Shown piece after piece: positions 6,897-15,125 of a stretch of DNA of 34,607 bases. Within the stretch, counting starts at the first letter, position 1; every line of letters starts with the position of its first letter. Below the pieces are notes generated by a model. The model was given only the letters and a program-made list of their open reading frames with translations. It did not search any database and had not been told where the DNA came from. The position numbers and the translations under genes were made by a program. This DNA comes from Pseudomonadota bacterium (GTDB lineage Bacteria > Desulfobacterota > GWC2-55-46 > JADFVP01): the NCBI GenBank assembly GCA_015222595.1, contig JADFVP010000068.1, positions 1-34,607 on the forward strand, in the 5' to 3' direction.

Positions 6897-7216
6897 TGGG
6901 TAGAAAATGTAAAAACAAAGAACAAACAGAACAGTTAAAAAAAGAAATTATTTGACATAAACCATTATATTACAGCCTGTTACGTGGCAAAAGAGAAGTG
7001 TAAAAAAACCGGCATTATTTAGCCCTTTTTTACAAGACCAAACACCCCAACATTAAAGCACCCACAAGCACCCGGAGAGCATTGCTTATGTCTCTTTTAT
7101 TCAGAAGTTCGTGTATGGTAAGGGGCGCGGTTGGAGGGGAGTCTGGCACAAAAGAGGCAGGCTCACAGAGTGGGTAGCCGGGACAACACTTCATGCCGGG
7201 CAATAAAAAGGCAGTA

Positions 7217-9151
7217 TCATTGACTGAAAAGTTTTAACAGCCCTTCACCTACATCCTTAATATCATCCGGGATCGGCAAGGATTTTGGTACGACACTACC
7301 CTCTTCGGCCTGCTCCTGTTCTACCGGCTTTTTAACCGCCTTGGGAGCTGCGCTCTTCTTCTTCGACGCCTCAATAGCCGTAAGGCACGGGTTCTCGTCT
7401 CCGCTACTCGTTCCAACAAGCGCTGCGGCCAGACCGGCGGGGCCAAAGAGCACATTGCCTCCCATTACCTTTCCTATGGTCAGCATTGTCTGGGCCGGAT
7501 CGACCGCGAGACCCGGATTGACGAACGTACCGCCGGGCTTAAATGGGCGGGCAAGCTCTCCGAGACTAAGGGTTAACTTTCCGAGGCCGCTCGTTCCGAG
7601 CCCCTCCTTCGGCATCGGCTTTAGCGAAACATCGAGCGTCTCTTTAGCAAAATTGATCTTGCCATTGCCGACAATGGTCATATGGCTGGTGTCAAAGAGC
7701 ATGGCTGAACTACTGGCAAGCCCGTCCTCTACATTAAAGCCGACGACCATACAGTTTACGACGGTATAACTCTCCTTGGCGGCCAACGGATTCAAGAGCC
7801 TCAAGAGGCCGGTGTTGAGATCCCCACCGACAAACTTCAAGAACTTGTTGTCGATACGCCCCTTTCCCATAACAACCCTCTTCTGTCCGTCGAGCGAGGC
7901 CATGAGCGCGGCAACAGACTCCCCCTTGGCCTTTAGCTTAATATCTGCGTCGATGGTGCCGTTTAAGACCTCGGTGACTTTAAGCTCGCGGCCGAGAGAG
8001 TCGAGTTCAATACCCTTGAGCTTTACTTCGGCATCAACCGCCAACGCTTTGCCTCTGGGGCGAACTTCGACCCTGGCCTCTAAGGTGCCGCCGCCGACTT
8101 TGGCCTTAACGGGCGACAGCTTTAAGCGCCCGGCTTTAAGGCTCATCTTAACGCTAAGGTCGTCGATGGCAAGTAGCGGCAGCAGCAGCTTTGCGGCCTT
8201 AAAGCGAAGGTCGAGGTCAACGCTCTTTAAGAACCCTGCCTCTATCGGCTCGCTCGAAAAGACCTTTTCTTTCCGGACGCTCTCTTTAACCTCTGTCTCC
8301 TTCTTAGCCGCTGGTGCTTGAGCGTCGGAGAAAAACTTTCTGAGGTCGAGTGACTCTGTGGTGAGTTCAGCAGTTAGTGCCGGTCTGGCAGCAGTGGTGT
8401 CGGCAACAACAGAGCCGGTAATCCTGTTACCGTCGAACAGAAGCTTGAGCCCGGAGAGTTTAACAGGGCCGAGAGTCGGGTCCGTCAACTTGGCCAGAGA
8501 GTCGAAGCTGCCCGTGGCCCCAAAGGACCTGGAGTCCAAAGAACCCTTAAGGTCGAACTTAAGAGCGCTCTCGAGCCCTGCGCCCTCGGCCTTCAGGCGA
8601 TCAAGTATAACAGAAGTGCTCTTTGTCGATAGACCGTCTCTATAGGTCAACCGCCCTGACTCTATTAAAACCTCCCCCACCACCAACTCCGGCAACTCAA
8701 GGCCTGTGTCGGATGACGGCTCTTTTGCGGCCACTGCCTCTGCTTCCGTTTTTTTAGGGGGGGTGAACTGAAGGTTGGACCTGCCCTTTCTGTCAGTCTC
8801 TACCAGGATATCGGGCTCGACGATAACAATCCGTTGTATTTCGATTCTTCTTCCAAGCAAGGGCAGTATAGCAACCTGAACCTCGAAACGCTTTACGCTC
8901 ACGGCTGCAGGCCGAGAGCCCCACTTGGCGTTCTCAAGAGTAACTTCGCGCACAACAAGAACAGGCGTAAAGCCAATCTTAAGCTCAATATCTCCGTCAA
9001 GTTTAAGCGCCCGACCTGTTGCTTCGTAAGCGGCCTGCTCGACCTGCGGCTTTAACTTATTAAAGTCGTAGCTGGAAAGCGTAATATAGACCGCCACAAT
9101 AGCTACGATGAGTATCGAGACGAAAATTATCGGTATCCACTTCCAACGCAT
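7217..9151 (-). CDS. AsmA-family envelope protein
   Basis: A 644-residue protein with one N-terminal membrane segment (WIPIIFVSILIVAIVAVYITL, residues ~4-24) and a long periplasmic beta-rich region. The AsmA N-terminal hallmark is present: YDFNKLKPQVEQAAYEATGR followed by LKLDGDIELKIGFTPVLVVREVTLENAKWG. The C-terminal half has the AsmA-like repeat pattern LDADIKLKAKGESVAALMASLDGQ-type and the MLFDTSHMTIVGNGKINF block. AsmA proteins belong to the bridge-like lipid-transport group and affect outer-membrane lipid homeostasis; the substrate here cannot be read. The start at 9151 (MRWKW) is preceded by GGAG; the longer reading begins with TTG and adds 24 residues without support. It ends in a Lys/Ala/Glu-rich tail. 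Confidence 0.88.
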   Translation of the reverse strand: MRWKWIPIIFVSILIVAIVAVYITLSSYDFNKLKPQVEQAAYEATGRALKLDGDIELKIGFTPVLVVREVTLENAKWGSRPAAVSVKRFEVQVAILPLLGRRIEIQRIVIVEPDILVETDRKGRSNLQFTPPKKTEAEAVAAKEPSSDTGLELPELVVGEVLIESGRLTYRDGLSTKSTSVILDRLKAEGAGLESALKFDLKGSLDSRSFGATGSFDSLAKLTDPTLGPVKLSGLKLLFDGNRITGSVVADTTAARPALTAELTTESLDLRKFFSDAQAPAAKKETEVKESVRKEKVFSSEPIEAGFLKSVDLDLRFKAAKLLLPLLAIDDLSVKMSLKAGRLKLSPVKAKVGGGTLEARVEVRPRGKALAVDAEVKLKGIELDSLGRELKVTEVLNGTIDADIKLKAKGESVAALMASLDGQKRVVMGKGRIDNKFLKFVGGDLNTGLLRLLNPLAAKESYTVVNCMVVGFNVEDGLASSSAMLFDTSHMTIVGNGKINFAKETLDVSLKPMPKEGLGTSGLGKLTLSLGELARPFKPGGTFVNPGLAVDPAQTMLTIGKVMGGNVLFGPAGLAAALVGTSSGDENPCLTAIEASKKKSAAPKAVKKPVEQEQAEEGSVVPKSLPIPDDIKDVGEGLLKLFSQ

Positions 9152-9277
9152 TCGACGAACTCCGTTTTGCAGTAAGCTGGCAGAAAAGAACGGCAGGTTT
9201 TCTGGTACTCTACTAATATACAACCAAATAGGGTGTTGGACAATAGCGGGATGAAGAAAAGATCGAGCGAGCGCGAA

Positions 9278-10282
9278 CTAACGGCCCCGTTTCTGGTACT
9301 TGTTAACGGCGTTTATGTGCTCTCTTAGGGTGGTAGAGAAGTGGTGGGTTCCGTCATTACGCGAGACAAAGTAGATATAGTCGGCCTTCGCAGGCTCTAT
9401 TGCCGCCTCTAGCGAGGCGCGGCCCGGACTTGCTATCGGGGTTGGCGGAAGTCCGCCCACCCTGTAGGTGTTGTACGGAGCGCGAGTCTGAAGGTGCTTC
9501 TTGGTAAGGTTGCCGTCAAAGTCCTTAATGCCGTAGATGACCGTCGGGTCGCTCTGCAGGCGAATCTTTTTGGCCAGCCTGTTGTGGAATACGGCAGAGA
9601 TCAAGGGGCGCTCATGGCCGGCTCCAGTCTCCTTCTCTATTATAGAGGCGAGCGTTACCACCTCCAGAGTATTCATGCCCCTTGCCTTTGCCCTGGTGTC
9701 GAGCCCCGGATAGTAGACCGCCTTAAAGCGCTCTACCATGGCGGAGATTACCTCTTTACCGTCCATATCGCGGGTAAAGTTATAGGTATCGGGAAAGAGA
9801 AAGCCCTCTACCGTTATGCTCTCTATGCCGAGGCTTGCGGCCGTGGCAGAGTCTTTAGCCAGCTCAACGAAGCGCGTCGGCTCATCTATTATGCCCGCCT
9901 TCACAAGCGCCCCGGCGATCTCGGCGAGGTTGTACCCTTCGGGAATCGTCACAGGGTGGTTCATTACCTCCCCGCGCTCTAAAGCGTTTATGATCTCTCT
10001 TGCGCCCATAGAGGTCTTCAGCTCATACTCCCCGGCCTTCGCCTTGGTGGTCGCTCTCATCAGGCGCGCAACAAGCAGAAAGTCGTCCACGTCTCTAATA
10101 AGCCCTGCATCCTTGAGCTTTTTAGCGACATTTGCAAAATTAGTCCCGCGCGGTATCGTAACCGTCTTCACCTCTCCAACGCCAACGTCGACCGGGTAGG
10201 TGGAGATGATATGGAGATGGGTGACGACAAAAGCGAGGCCTAAGGCCGCTATGACGATCAGTATCTTGTAGATTCTTTTCAT
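9278..10282 (-). CDS. mltG: Endolytic murein transglycosylase MltG
   Basis: Cleaves nascent peptidoglycan strands endolytically at the inner membrane and so sets glycan chain length. 334 residues, with one N-terminal membrane segment (residues ~6-22), a LysM-like domain (VKTVTIPRGTNFANVAKKLKDAGLI, then GEYELKTSMGAREIINALERGE) and the catalytic YceG domain. Glu216 in LASIIEKETG is the expected catalytic residue. RLQSDPTVIYG (241-251) and YNTYRVGGLPPTPIASPG (270-287) are the other family blocks. It is followed by a 54-126 bp spacer to the AsmA-like gene and preceded by ruvX, a very common pairing (mltG-ruvX) in bacteria. Confidence 0.96.
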   Translation of the reverse strand: MKRIYKILIVIAALGLAFVVTHLHIISTYPVDVGVGEVKTVTIPRGTNFANVAKKLKDAGLIRDVDDFLLVARLMRATTKAKAGEYELKTSMGAREIINALERGEVMNHPVTIPEGYNLAEIAGALVKAGIIDEPTRFVELAKDSATAASLGIESITVEGFLFPDTYNFTRDMDGKEVISAMVERFKAVYYPGLDTRAKARGMNTLEVVTLASIIEKETGAGHERPLISAVFHNRLAKKIRLQSDPTVIYGIKDFDGNLTKKHLQTRAPYNTYRVGGLPPTPIASPGRASLEAAIEPAKADYIYFVSRNDGTHHFSTTLREHINAVNKYQKRGR

Positions 10283-10344
10283 AACCTTTATTTCTTATCA
10301 GTTCGATTACGTTTTACTAAATAACGGATACAGAGGGCAACAGG

Positions 10345-10764
10345 TTACCCGTAAGAGCCGCGACTATCGAGATACCCTTGCAGAATATAGCAGGCCGCGA
10401 GCTTATCGACGACTTTTTTGCGCTTGGCGCGGCTCATATCGGCATCTTTTAAAACCCTGGTAACCGCTGCGGTAGAGAGCCTCTCGTCCCACAACTTTAC
10501 CGGGAGCCCTGTGTGAGAACCCAACTTACCGGCAAAAACCTCTACTGCCTCGCTCATGGGGCTCTTGGTGCCGTCGAGCCTTATCGGAAGCCCTAAGACA
10601 ATTTCGGTGATCTCAAACTCCGCAATAAGTGCAGAAAGCTCTTTAAGGTCCGAAGCGAGCCCCGTCCTCTTTATCGTCTTAACGGGTTGAGCGGTCATAC
10701 CCAAAGAATCGCTAACGGCGACGCCTATGGTACGAGTACCCATATCAAGACCAATTATCCTCAT
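10345..10764 (-). CDS. ruvX: RuvX/YqgF, RNase H-fold nuclease
   Basis: 139 residues, normal for the family. RNase H-like fold: MRIIGLDMGTRTIGVAVSD with Asp7 as the first metal ligand, the EIVLGLPIRLDG strand-loop around residues 54-65 and the LWDERLSTAAV motif (Asp/Glu) around 95-105. The C-terminal block VVDKLAACYILQGYLD carries the last acidic ligand. YqgF is linked to pre-16S rRNA 5' end maturation and was originally proposed as a Holliday junction resolvase. It lies 62 bp upstream of mltG on the same strand and is probably co-transcribed. Confidence 0.95.
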   Translation of the reverse strand: MRIIGLDMGTRTIGVAVSDSLGMTAQPVKTIKRTGLASDLKELSALIAEFEITEIVLGLPIRLDGTKSPMSEAVEVFAGKLGSHTGLPVKLWDERLSTAAVTRVLKDADMSRAKRKKVVDKLAACYILQGYLDSRGSYG

Positions 10765-11026
10765 TCTCTCGGCGCCGCCTCGTTACAGACCTAAAATGCT
10801 CAATTCTAACCTCCACCGCGTACCGAACGCCTCTTTAAGGCCTTGGCGCAAGGGCCGACCAGCAGAGACAAAGATACCCTCTGAAGGCCATGAATTCAAG
10901 GTGTTTCTTGACACCTGTTAAAATCTCGAACAATAACCGAACGGCCCAAAATATAGTTTATGAAACTGTTCAGTTTCCGGTATATTTTAACCCAAATACA
11001 ATATTGATGATGTATAATATTATAAG

Positions 11027-11055
11027 TTGACATGTGGCATAAAAAGTTCTAATAT
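11027..11055 (+). promoter_or_regulatory. Near-consensus sigma-70 promoter in the intergenic region
   Basis: TTGACA (11027-11032), 17-bp spacer, TAATAT (11050-11055): the strongest promoter match in the window. It points toward the HTH gene but starts ~340 bp before it. Confidence 0.7.
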
Positions 11056-11061
11056 TTGGCT

Positions 11062-11154
11062 GCAAGTCCATTAATGAACAATTTTTGGTGTACCCTAGAG
11101 AGTTCCTATAGAAATTCATGTTCACTTTGCCTTGTCGGTAGAACACCTTTTTTT
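11062..11154 (+). ncRNA. Candidate small RNA or detached leader
   Basis: Predicted transcript from the strong promoter to a run of seven T at 11148-11154. GGTGT (11087-11091) can pair with ACACC (11143-11147) just before the T-run, enclosing a weaker hairpin TTTGCC/GGTAGA. No known RNA family is recognised. The stem is weak, so termination at this point is uncertain and the RNA may instead be a long leader of the HTH gene. Confidence 0.35.
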
Positions 11155-11345
11155 AACTTTTAGTACAAAGGCCGACTAACTTACCGTAGCAACACGCTAA
11201 CACCCTGGATTTCACCATACTACTCTCTTCTTTTATAACGGCATCTATGTTCCACGCCGGGTATTTACTAACTAAAACTTCAGAGTTGTCAATAAAACAG
11301 GTCGATGACGCCCTGCCCCTCGGTTATTTAGAGCAATTAAATGCT

Positions 11346-11362
11346 TGGGTTCGGTCGTTGCT
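11346..11362 (+). promoter_or_regulatory. Possible sigma-54-like promoter of the HTH regulator gene
   Basis: GG at 11348-11349 and TTGCT with GC at 11360-11361 are spaced 12 bases, and CG follows at the right place (GGTTCG). The CA of the -24 element is replaced by TT. About 25 bp separate it from the ribosome-binding site AAGGAG. Confidence 0.35.
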
Positions 11363-11400
11363 ATAGAATAAACAGAGCATATTTATAAGGAGCACAAGAG

Positions 11401-11889
11401 ATGGGCGTAAATTATGCGGAAATCATTGAACGGATGAGATGGGCCGGTAAGCTTAAGAACGACTCGGCAGTTGCGAGAAAGCTCAGCGTAACCCCTCAAG
11501 CGCTTTCAAACTACAAAAAAAGAGGCGAGATGCCGACAGACCTCGTGCTGAGGTTCTCGAAGATTTACGGACTTTCGGTAGACTGGTTGATCTCCGGCGA
11601 AGGCGAGATATACCTTCCGGGCGCCCGGGATGCGGAGGGCGGAGCCCAGGACTACCTGCAGGCCGCTGAAGAGGGTGAGCCGTACGGCGCCAAGAGAGGC
11701 CAAAGGTCGCTCGACTTCACAAACCTCAGTCCTGACGAAATTATTTACGTGGGCAAACTGTTAAAGATCCTTCGCGGGTCGAACCCAAGCAACGCCGCAG
11801 CAATAAAATTTACGGTAGACGCCTTCTTAAAAGCGATAGAGACTCAAGGGGAGCCGAACACGGCCCAACCTTCCGCCGTGGAGAAGTAA
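11401..11889 (+). CDS. CI-repressor-type helix-turn-helix regulator
   Basis: 162 residues. The N-terminal ~65 residues match the phage CI-type HTH domain: YAEIIERMRWAGKLKNDSAV, then the recognition region ARKLSVTPQALSNYKKRGEM, then DLVLRFSKIYGLSVDWLISG with the GEGEIY extension. The C-terminal part is short (SPDEIIYVGKLLKILRGSN, then a helix up to about residue 148) and lacks the Ser/Lys catalytic dyad region of a LexA/CI protease, so it is not a self-cleaving repressor. AAGGAG lies 11 bases before the ATG. It precedes the quinone cluster on the same strand but is separated from it by a terminator-like hairpin. A role in controlling those genes is possible but unproven; no prophage genes are nearby. 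Confidence 0.8.
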   Translation: MGVNYAEIIERMRWAGKLKNDSAVARKLSVTPQALSNYKKRGEMPTDLVLRFSKIYGLSVDWLISGEGEIYLPGARDAEGGAQDYLQAAEEGEPYGAKRGQRSLDFTNLSPDEIIYVGKLLKILRGSNPSNAAAIKFTVDAFLKAIETQGEPNTAQPSAVEK

Positions 11890-11925
11890 AGGTACTGCCG
11901 AAAAAAGCATAAAAAAAAAGACCGC

Positions 11926-11958
11926 AGGGCCGAATTTTCAGACCGAAAGTTCGGCCCT
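11926..11958 (+). terminator. Terminator-like hairpin after the HTH regulator
   Basis: AGGGCCGAA (11926-11934) pairs perfectly with TTCGGCCCT (11950-11958) around a 15-nt loop, followed by TTTCTATCTT. A nine-A run at 11911-11919 on the other side gives a T-run for minus-strand readthrough, so it may act in both directions. Confidence 0.55.
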
Positions 11959-12043
11959 TTCTATCTTCCAGTCTCTGTGCCAATCCGAGAACCGAACGAA
12001 ATCTACCCTGTTGACCTTGGGCCTCTCGATATGATAAAAATTA

Positions 12044-12059
12044 AAAGATAAATATCTTT
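12044..12059. promoter_or_regulatory. Palindrome upstream of the quinone cluster
   Basis: AAAGATA-AA-TATCTTT, a perfect 16-bp inverted repeat 16 bp before the GTG start of the chorismate lyase-like gene. It could be an operator or a leader hairpin close to the ribosome-binding site. Confidence 0.45.
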
Positions 12060-12074
12060 CATTCAGGGGTCTCT

Positions 12075-12674
12075 GTGCAGATAACATACGAAGTCGAAAA
12101 TAGGTGGTTAACGGCCGAGGAGCCGCGAGAGGGCTCAACGCTACTTAGCCTGCACGCATCCGAAGAGGAACTCCTCTTCTCCGGCATTTCCATGACCCGG
12201 CATTTGGAAGAGCTCTTAGGCTCTCCTGTTGAGGTAGAGGCCCGGGTCGGCAAAGCGGTTCGCCTCAACCCCGAACAGTCCGCCAAGCTTGAAGTCAACG
12301 TTAACGCCAAGGCGCAGGAGCGTGAAGTCTGGCTGAGCATAAAAGAGCGCAAGCTAGTCTACGCCCATACGCTCATTCCTGTTGTCTCGATAGACGACTC
12401 GCTGCTTCGGACGCTTAAAGAGCGCAAAGACGAGCCGATAGGCCGCGTGCTCACCTCTTTAAATATACCGTTCCTAAAAAAGGATCTTGAAGTCGCCATA
12501 CTCTCCTCTCCAGAAATTGCAGAAGAGCTTGGGCTTGGGGCCGACACGCGCCTTGTGGCCCGCCGCTACATCCTTTATAACGATACGTCCGACCCCGAAG
12601 TTGAGTCCCCGGCGATCAAAGCTGCGGTAACGGAAATATTCAACCCGGAAATCGTCTCTTGCAGGCCGTGCTAA
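12075..12674 (+). CDS. Chorismate lyase-like protein (UbiC family)
   Basis: Probable chorismate pyruvate-lyase making 4-hydroxybenzoate, the ring precursor of ubiquinone. 199 residues. Conserved UbiC features seen by eye: REVWLSIKERKLVYAHTLIP (residues 83-102, with Arg83 in the place of the substrate-binding Arg of E. coli UbiC), PIGR (121-124), and TEIFNPE (186-192), where Glu187 aligns with the catalytic Glu. Sequence similarity outside these blocks is low, so the call leans on the neighbours: ubiA, ubiD and ubiG follow. The start is GTG, with GGGG seven bases upstream; no better in-frame start is present. It ends 22 bp before ubiA. Confidence 0.8.
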   Translation: MQITYEVENRWLTAEEPREGSTLLSLHASEEELLFSGISMTRHLEELLGSPVEVEARVGKAVRLNPEQSAKLEVNVNAKAQEREVWLSIKERKLVYAHTLIPVVSIDDSLLRTLKERKDEPIGRVLTSLNIPFLKKDLEVAILSSPEIAEELGLGADTRLVARRYILYNDTSDPEVESPAIKAAVTEIFNPEIVSCRPC

Positions 12675-12696
12675 CTTCTGTCTGCCGGGCGGCCTT

Positions 12697-13563
12697 ATGG
12701 GCAAGATGACGAAAAAAATCGGAGCAATCTCGGACCTTATACGGCTCGACAAACAGTACGGCACGCTGCTGGTCTTAAGCCCTGCGCTCTGGTCTCTCTT
12801 CATCGCCTCCGGCGGAACCCCCACGACAAAACATCTTTCGATCTTTGTGCTCGGCGCATTTCTCATGCGAAGCGCCGGGTGCGTTATAAACGATATTGCC
12901 GACAGGGGCTTCGACCCGCACGTGGAGCGCACTCGCTCTAGGCCGCTTGCCGACGGCAGGCTGCGGGTACGAGAAGCCGCAGTGGTTTTTTTACTGCTCT
13001 GCGCCCTCTCGTTCGCCCTTGTGGTGCAACTAAACACCTATACGGTCGCGCTCAGCGTTGGCGGGGTTCTTCTGGCCGCTCTCTACCCGTTCGTCAAACG
13101 CGTTTCGAACCTGCCGCAAGCCGTGCTCGGCGCGGCCTTTGGCTGGGGCGCGGTAATGGCGTGGAGCGCGGTGCACGAGAGTGTCGGCTTCGTTGCGGTG
13201 CTGCTCTTTGTTGCAAATATCTTCTGGGCCCTCGGTTACGACACCGTCTACGCGCTAATGGATATAGAGGACGATAAAAGAATAGGCGTAAAGTCCGCTG
13301 CCATCCTCTTTGGCGCGCGCGTCTACACTGCGGTCGCGCTCCTCTACCTCGCCTTCTTTGCGGTGCTCGCCGTTGTCGGGCTACTCTCGGCGCTAGGCGC
13401 GCTCTACTTTGCCGGGCTCGCGCTCGGATGCATACTTCTTCTTTGGAGCCTGAAAAGAGTGAAAGAGAGACCGACAAGAAAGAGAGCCTTCAACGGCTTT
13501 TTAACCAATGCTGCAGTCGGGATGCTTATTCTTGCTTGCATTATAATCGATATGAATCTATAA
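12697..13563 (+). CDS. ubiA: 4-hydroxybenzoate polyprenyltransferase UbiA
   Basis: Attaches the polyprenyl tail to 4-hydroxybenzoate in the inner membrane. 288 residues with about eight or nine membrane segments. The two prenyl-diphosphate/Mg2+ motifs are intact: N65-D66-x2-D69 in NDIADRGFDPHVERTRSRPL, and the second Asp motif in YALMDIEDDKRIGVKSAA (Asp189 and Asp193). The N-terminal RLDKQYGTLLVLSPALWSL block is typical of the ubiquinone (not menaquinone MenA) branch. Translation may begin at ATG 12697 or at Met4 (12706); neither has a strong Shine-Dalgarno. Confidence 0.94.
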   Translation: MGKMTKKIGAISDLIRLDKQYGTLLVLSPALWSLFIASGGTPTTKHLSIFVLGAFLMRSAGCVINDIADRGFDPHVERTRSRPLADGRLRVREAAVVFLLLCALSFALVVQLNTYTVALSVGGVLLAALYPFVKRVSNLPQAVLGAAFGWGAVMAWSAVHESVGFVAVLLFVANIFWALGYDTVYALMDIEDDKRIGVKSAAILFGARVYTAVALLYLAFFAVLAVVGLLSALGALYFAGLALGCILLLWSLKRVKERPTRKRAFNGFLTNAAVGMLILACIIIDMNL

Positions 13564-13659
13564 GAGTATAGTGGCACGGGTGCGGGAAAGCGGCTCTGCG
13601 TTTCTGGTCAACACCTGACGAGTCAAAAAAGAACGGATTAAACGAAAGAAATAGAAAAA

Positions 13660-15117
13660 ATGGTCTTTAACGATCTGAGAGAATATATTGCGGCGCTCGA
13701 AAAAGAGGGGCTTCTAAAGCGGGTCAACGCAGAGGTGGACACCAACCTCGAAGTGGCCGAGATCATGGACCGGCTCGTGCAAAAGGGCGGCCCTGCCGTG
13801 CTCTTCGACAACGTCAAAGGCACCGACGTTTCTCTCGTCGGCAACCTCTTCGGCACGCGCGAACGCGTTGCCTTAGGTCTCGGAGTCACTGAAGAGGAGT
13901 TCTTGCAGATTGGCGAGTTCATCGCCATGCTCCAACGGCCCGAACCGCCGGAAGGGTTGTGGGACGCCGTTAAAAAGATCCCGTTCTTCGGCAAGATTCT
14001 TACCCTTAGCCCAAAGACCGTGCGCAACGCTCCGTGTCAGGAGGTAGTGCATACGGGCAACGAGGCCGATCTCTCTACCATACCGATAATAAAGTGTTGG
14101 CCAAAAGATGCTGCGCCTTTAATAACGTGGCCGCTGGTCGTAACTCAAGCGCCTGACGGCGGGCCCTTTAACGTCGGCGTCTACCGCATGCAGTACTTAG
14201 ACCAGCAGCGCGCCATCATGCGCTGGCTCGCTCACCGAGGTGGCGCGCAACATCAGAGGCTCTGGGAAGAGCGTGGCGAGCCGATGCCGGTTGCAATAGC
14301 GATTGGGTGCGAACCGGCCACCACAATAGCTGCCGTAACGCCGGTACCCGAAGACGTCGGCGAATACCACTTCGCGGGTATCTTGAGAAAAAAAGCGATA
14401 GAGCTTGTAGAGTGCAAAACTGTTCCGCTAAAGGTTCCGGCAACTGCCGAGTATGTGCTCGAAGGCGAGATACGCCACGGCGATCTCGCCCCGGAAGGGC
14501 CCTTTGGCGACCACACCGGGTACTACAACTCTGTGGAGAGTTTTCCGGTCTTTCACTTAAAGGCAATTACGCACAGAAAGAACCCGATCTACCAGACGAC
14601 CCTTACGGGCCGCCCGCCTAAGGAAGACGCGGTCATCGGCACGGTCTTGAACAACATCTACTTACCGAGCCTGAAGCTCCAGTTCCCTGAGGTCGTCGAT
14701 TTTGCGCTTCCGATGGAGGCGGTCAGTTACCGCATAGCGGTAGTAAGCATAAAGAAGGAGTATCCGGGCCACGCAAGAAGAATCATGATGGGCATCTGGA
14801 GCGTTTTAAAGCAGTTCATGTACGTAAAGTATATTATAGTCGTGGACGGAGATATAGACGTGCATAACTGGACCGACGTTATCTGGGCCATCTCCACGCG
14901 GGTTGACCCTGCGCGCGATACCGTTATAATAGAGAAGACCCCGATAGATTATCTCGACTTCTCCTCGCCTGTTGCAGAACTCGGCAGCAAGCTCGGCATT
15001 GACGCCACCATAAAGAGTGCGCCGGAAGTTACGCGCGAGTGGGGCGAGAAGATGGAGATGGACCCCGACATAGTAGAACTCGTTACGAAGAAATGGAAAG
15101 AGTACGGTATCGAATAG
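13660..15117 (+). CDS. ubiD: 3-polyprenyl-4-hydroxybenzoate decarboxylase UbiD
   Basis: Decarboxylates 3-polyprenyl-4-hydroxybenzoate using prenylated FMN made by UbiX (not in the window). 485 residues, close to E. coli UbiD along the whole length by inspection: LRGAPCQ-like VRNAPCQEV, IPIIKCWPKDAAPLITWPLV (141-160), NVGVYRMQ (171-178), MRWLAHRGGA, ATAEYVLEGEI (261-271), APEGPFGDHTGYYN (277-290), TGRPPKED and MMGIWSVLKQFMYVK. The blocks that bind prFMN and Mn2+ are intact. This close match supports ubiquinone rather than the futalosine-pathway decarboxylase MqnL. The 96-bp gap after ubiA has no clear terminator, so it is probably in one operon. Confidence 0.95.
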   Translation: MVFNDLREYIAALEKEGLLKRVNAEVDTNLEVAEIMDRLVQKGGPAVLFDNVKGTDVSLVGNLFGTRERVALGLGVTEEEFLQIGEFIAMLQRPEPPEGLWDAVKKIPFFGKILTLSPKTVRNAPCQEVVHTGNEADLSTIPIIKCWPKDAAPLITWPLVVTQAPDGGPFNVGVYRMQYLDQQRAIMRWLAHRGGAQHQRLWEERGEPMPVAIAIGCEPATTIAAVTPVPEDVGEYHFAGILRKKAIELVECKTVPLKVPATAEYVLEGEIRHGDLAPEGPFGDHTGYYNSVESFPVFHLKAITHRKNPIYQTTLTGRPPKEDAVIGTVLNNIYLPSLKLQFPEVVDFALPMEAVSYRIAVVSIKKEYPGHARRIMMGIWSVLKQFMYVKYIIVVDGDIDVHNWTDVIWAISTRVDPARDTVIIEKTPIDYLDFSSPVAELGSKLGIDATIKSAPEVTREWGEKMEMDPDIVELVTKKWKEYGIE

Positions 15118-15125
15118 AAGGGCTG

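Larger units (their letters stand above)
6659..7216. other. Gene-free regulatory region upstream of the PEP-CTERM gene
   Basis: AT-rich region between the PEP-CTERM gene and the AsmA-like gene. It contains the sigma-54-like promoter, inverted repeat and hairpin listed separately. The stretch 7000-7216 holds only small direct repeats (AAGCACCC twice near 7055-7071, GCCGGG twice near 7180-7200) and no convincing gene. Confidence 0.7.
10765..11400. other. 636-bp intergenic region with a strong promoter and no protein gene
   Basis: AT-rich gap between divergent ruvX and the HTH regulator. It contains a near-consensus sigma-70 promoter and a T-run (candidate small RNA), a perfect palindrome AAACTGTTCAGTTT at 10963-10976, a hairpin AGGTGT-6 nt-ACACCT at 10899-10916, and a weak -24/-12-like element near the regulator. 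No reading frame here has a ribosome-binding site and a plausible protein. Confidence 0.7.

Noticed and set aside
6721..6903. 60-codon plus-strand frame in the PEP-CTERM upstream region
   Set aside because: No Shine-Dalgarno, and it overlaps the sigma-54 promoter and inverted repeat; composition is not protein-like.
7144..7158. TGGCAC-N5-AGGC on the plus strand, sigma-54-like
   Set aside because: GG-GC spacing is right but the TTGC half is missing and no plus-strand gene follows.
10908..10930. TTGACA at 10908 as a second promoter in the gap
   Set aside because: No acceptable -10 at 16-18 bp; the TTGACA is part of the AGGTGT/ACACCT hairpin.
11401..11889. CI-type HTH gene as evidence for a prophage
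   Set aside because: No integrase, att-like repeats, or structural phage genes nearby, and the protein lacks a peptidase domain; CI-type HTH domains are common in chromosomal regulators.
12011..12040. TTGACC with downstream ATAAAA as promoter of the UbiC-like gene
   Set aside because: The -10 is poor at 17 bp spacing and the better TATGAT is only 13 bp away, so I do not call it.
14216..14566. 116-codon minus-strand frame inside ubiD
   Set aside because: Fully opposite a strongly conserved gene, Arg/Ser/Pro-rich as expected for a shadow of GC-rich codons.
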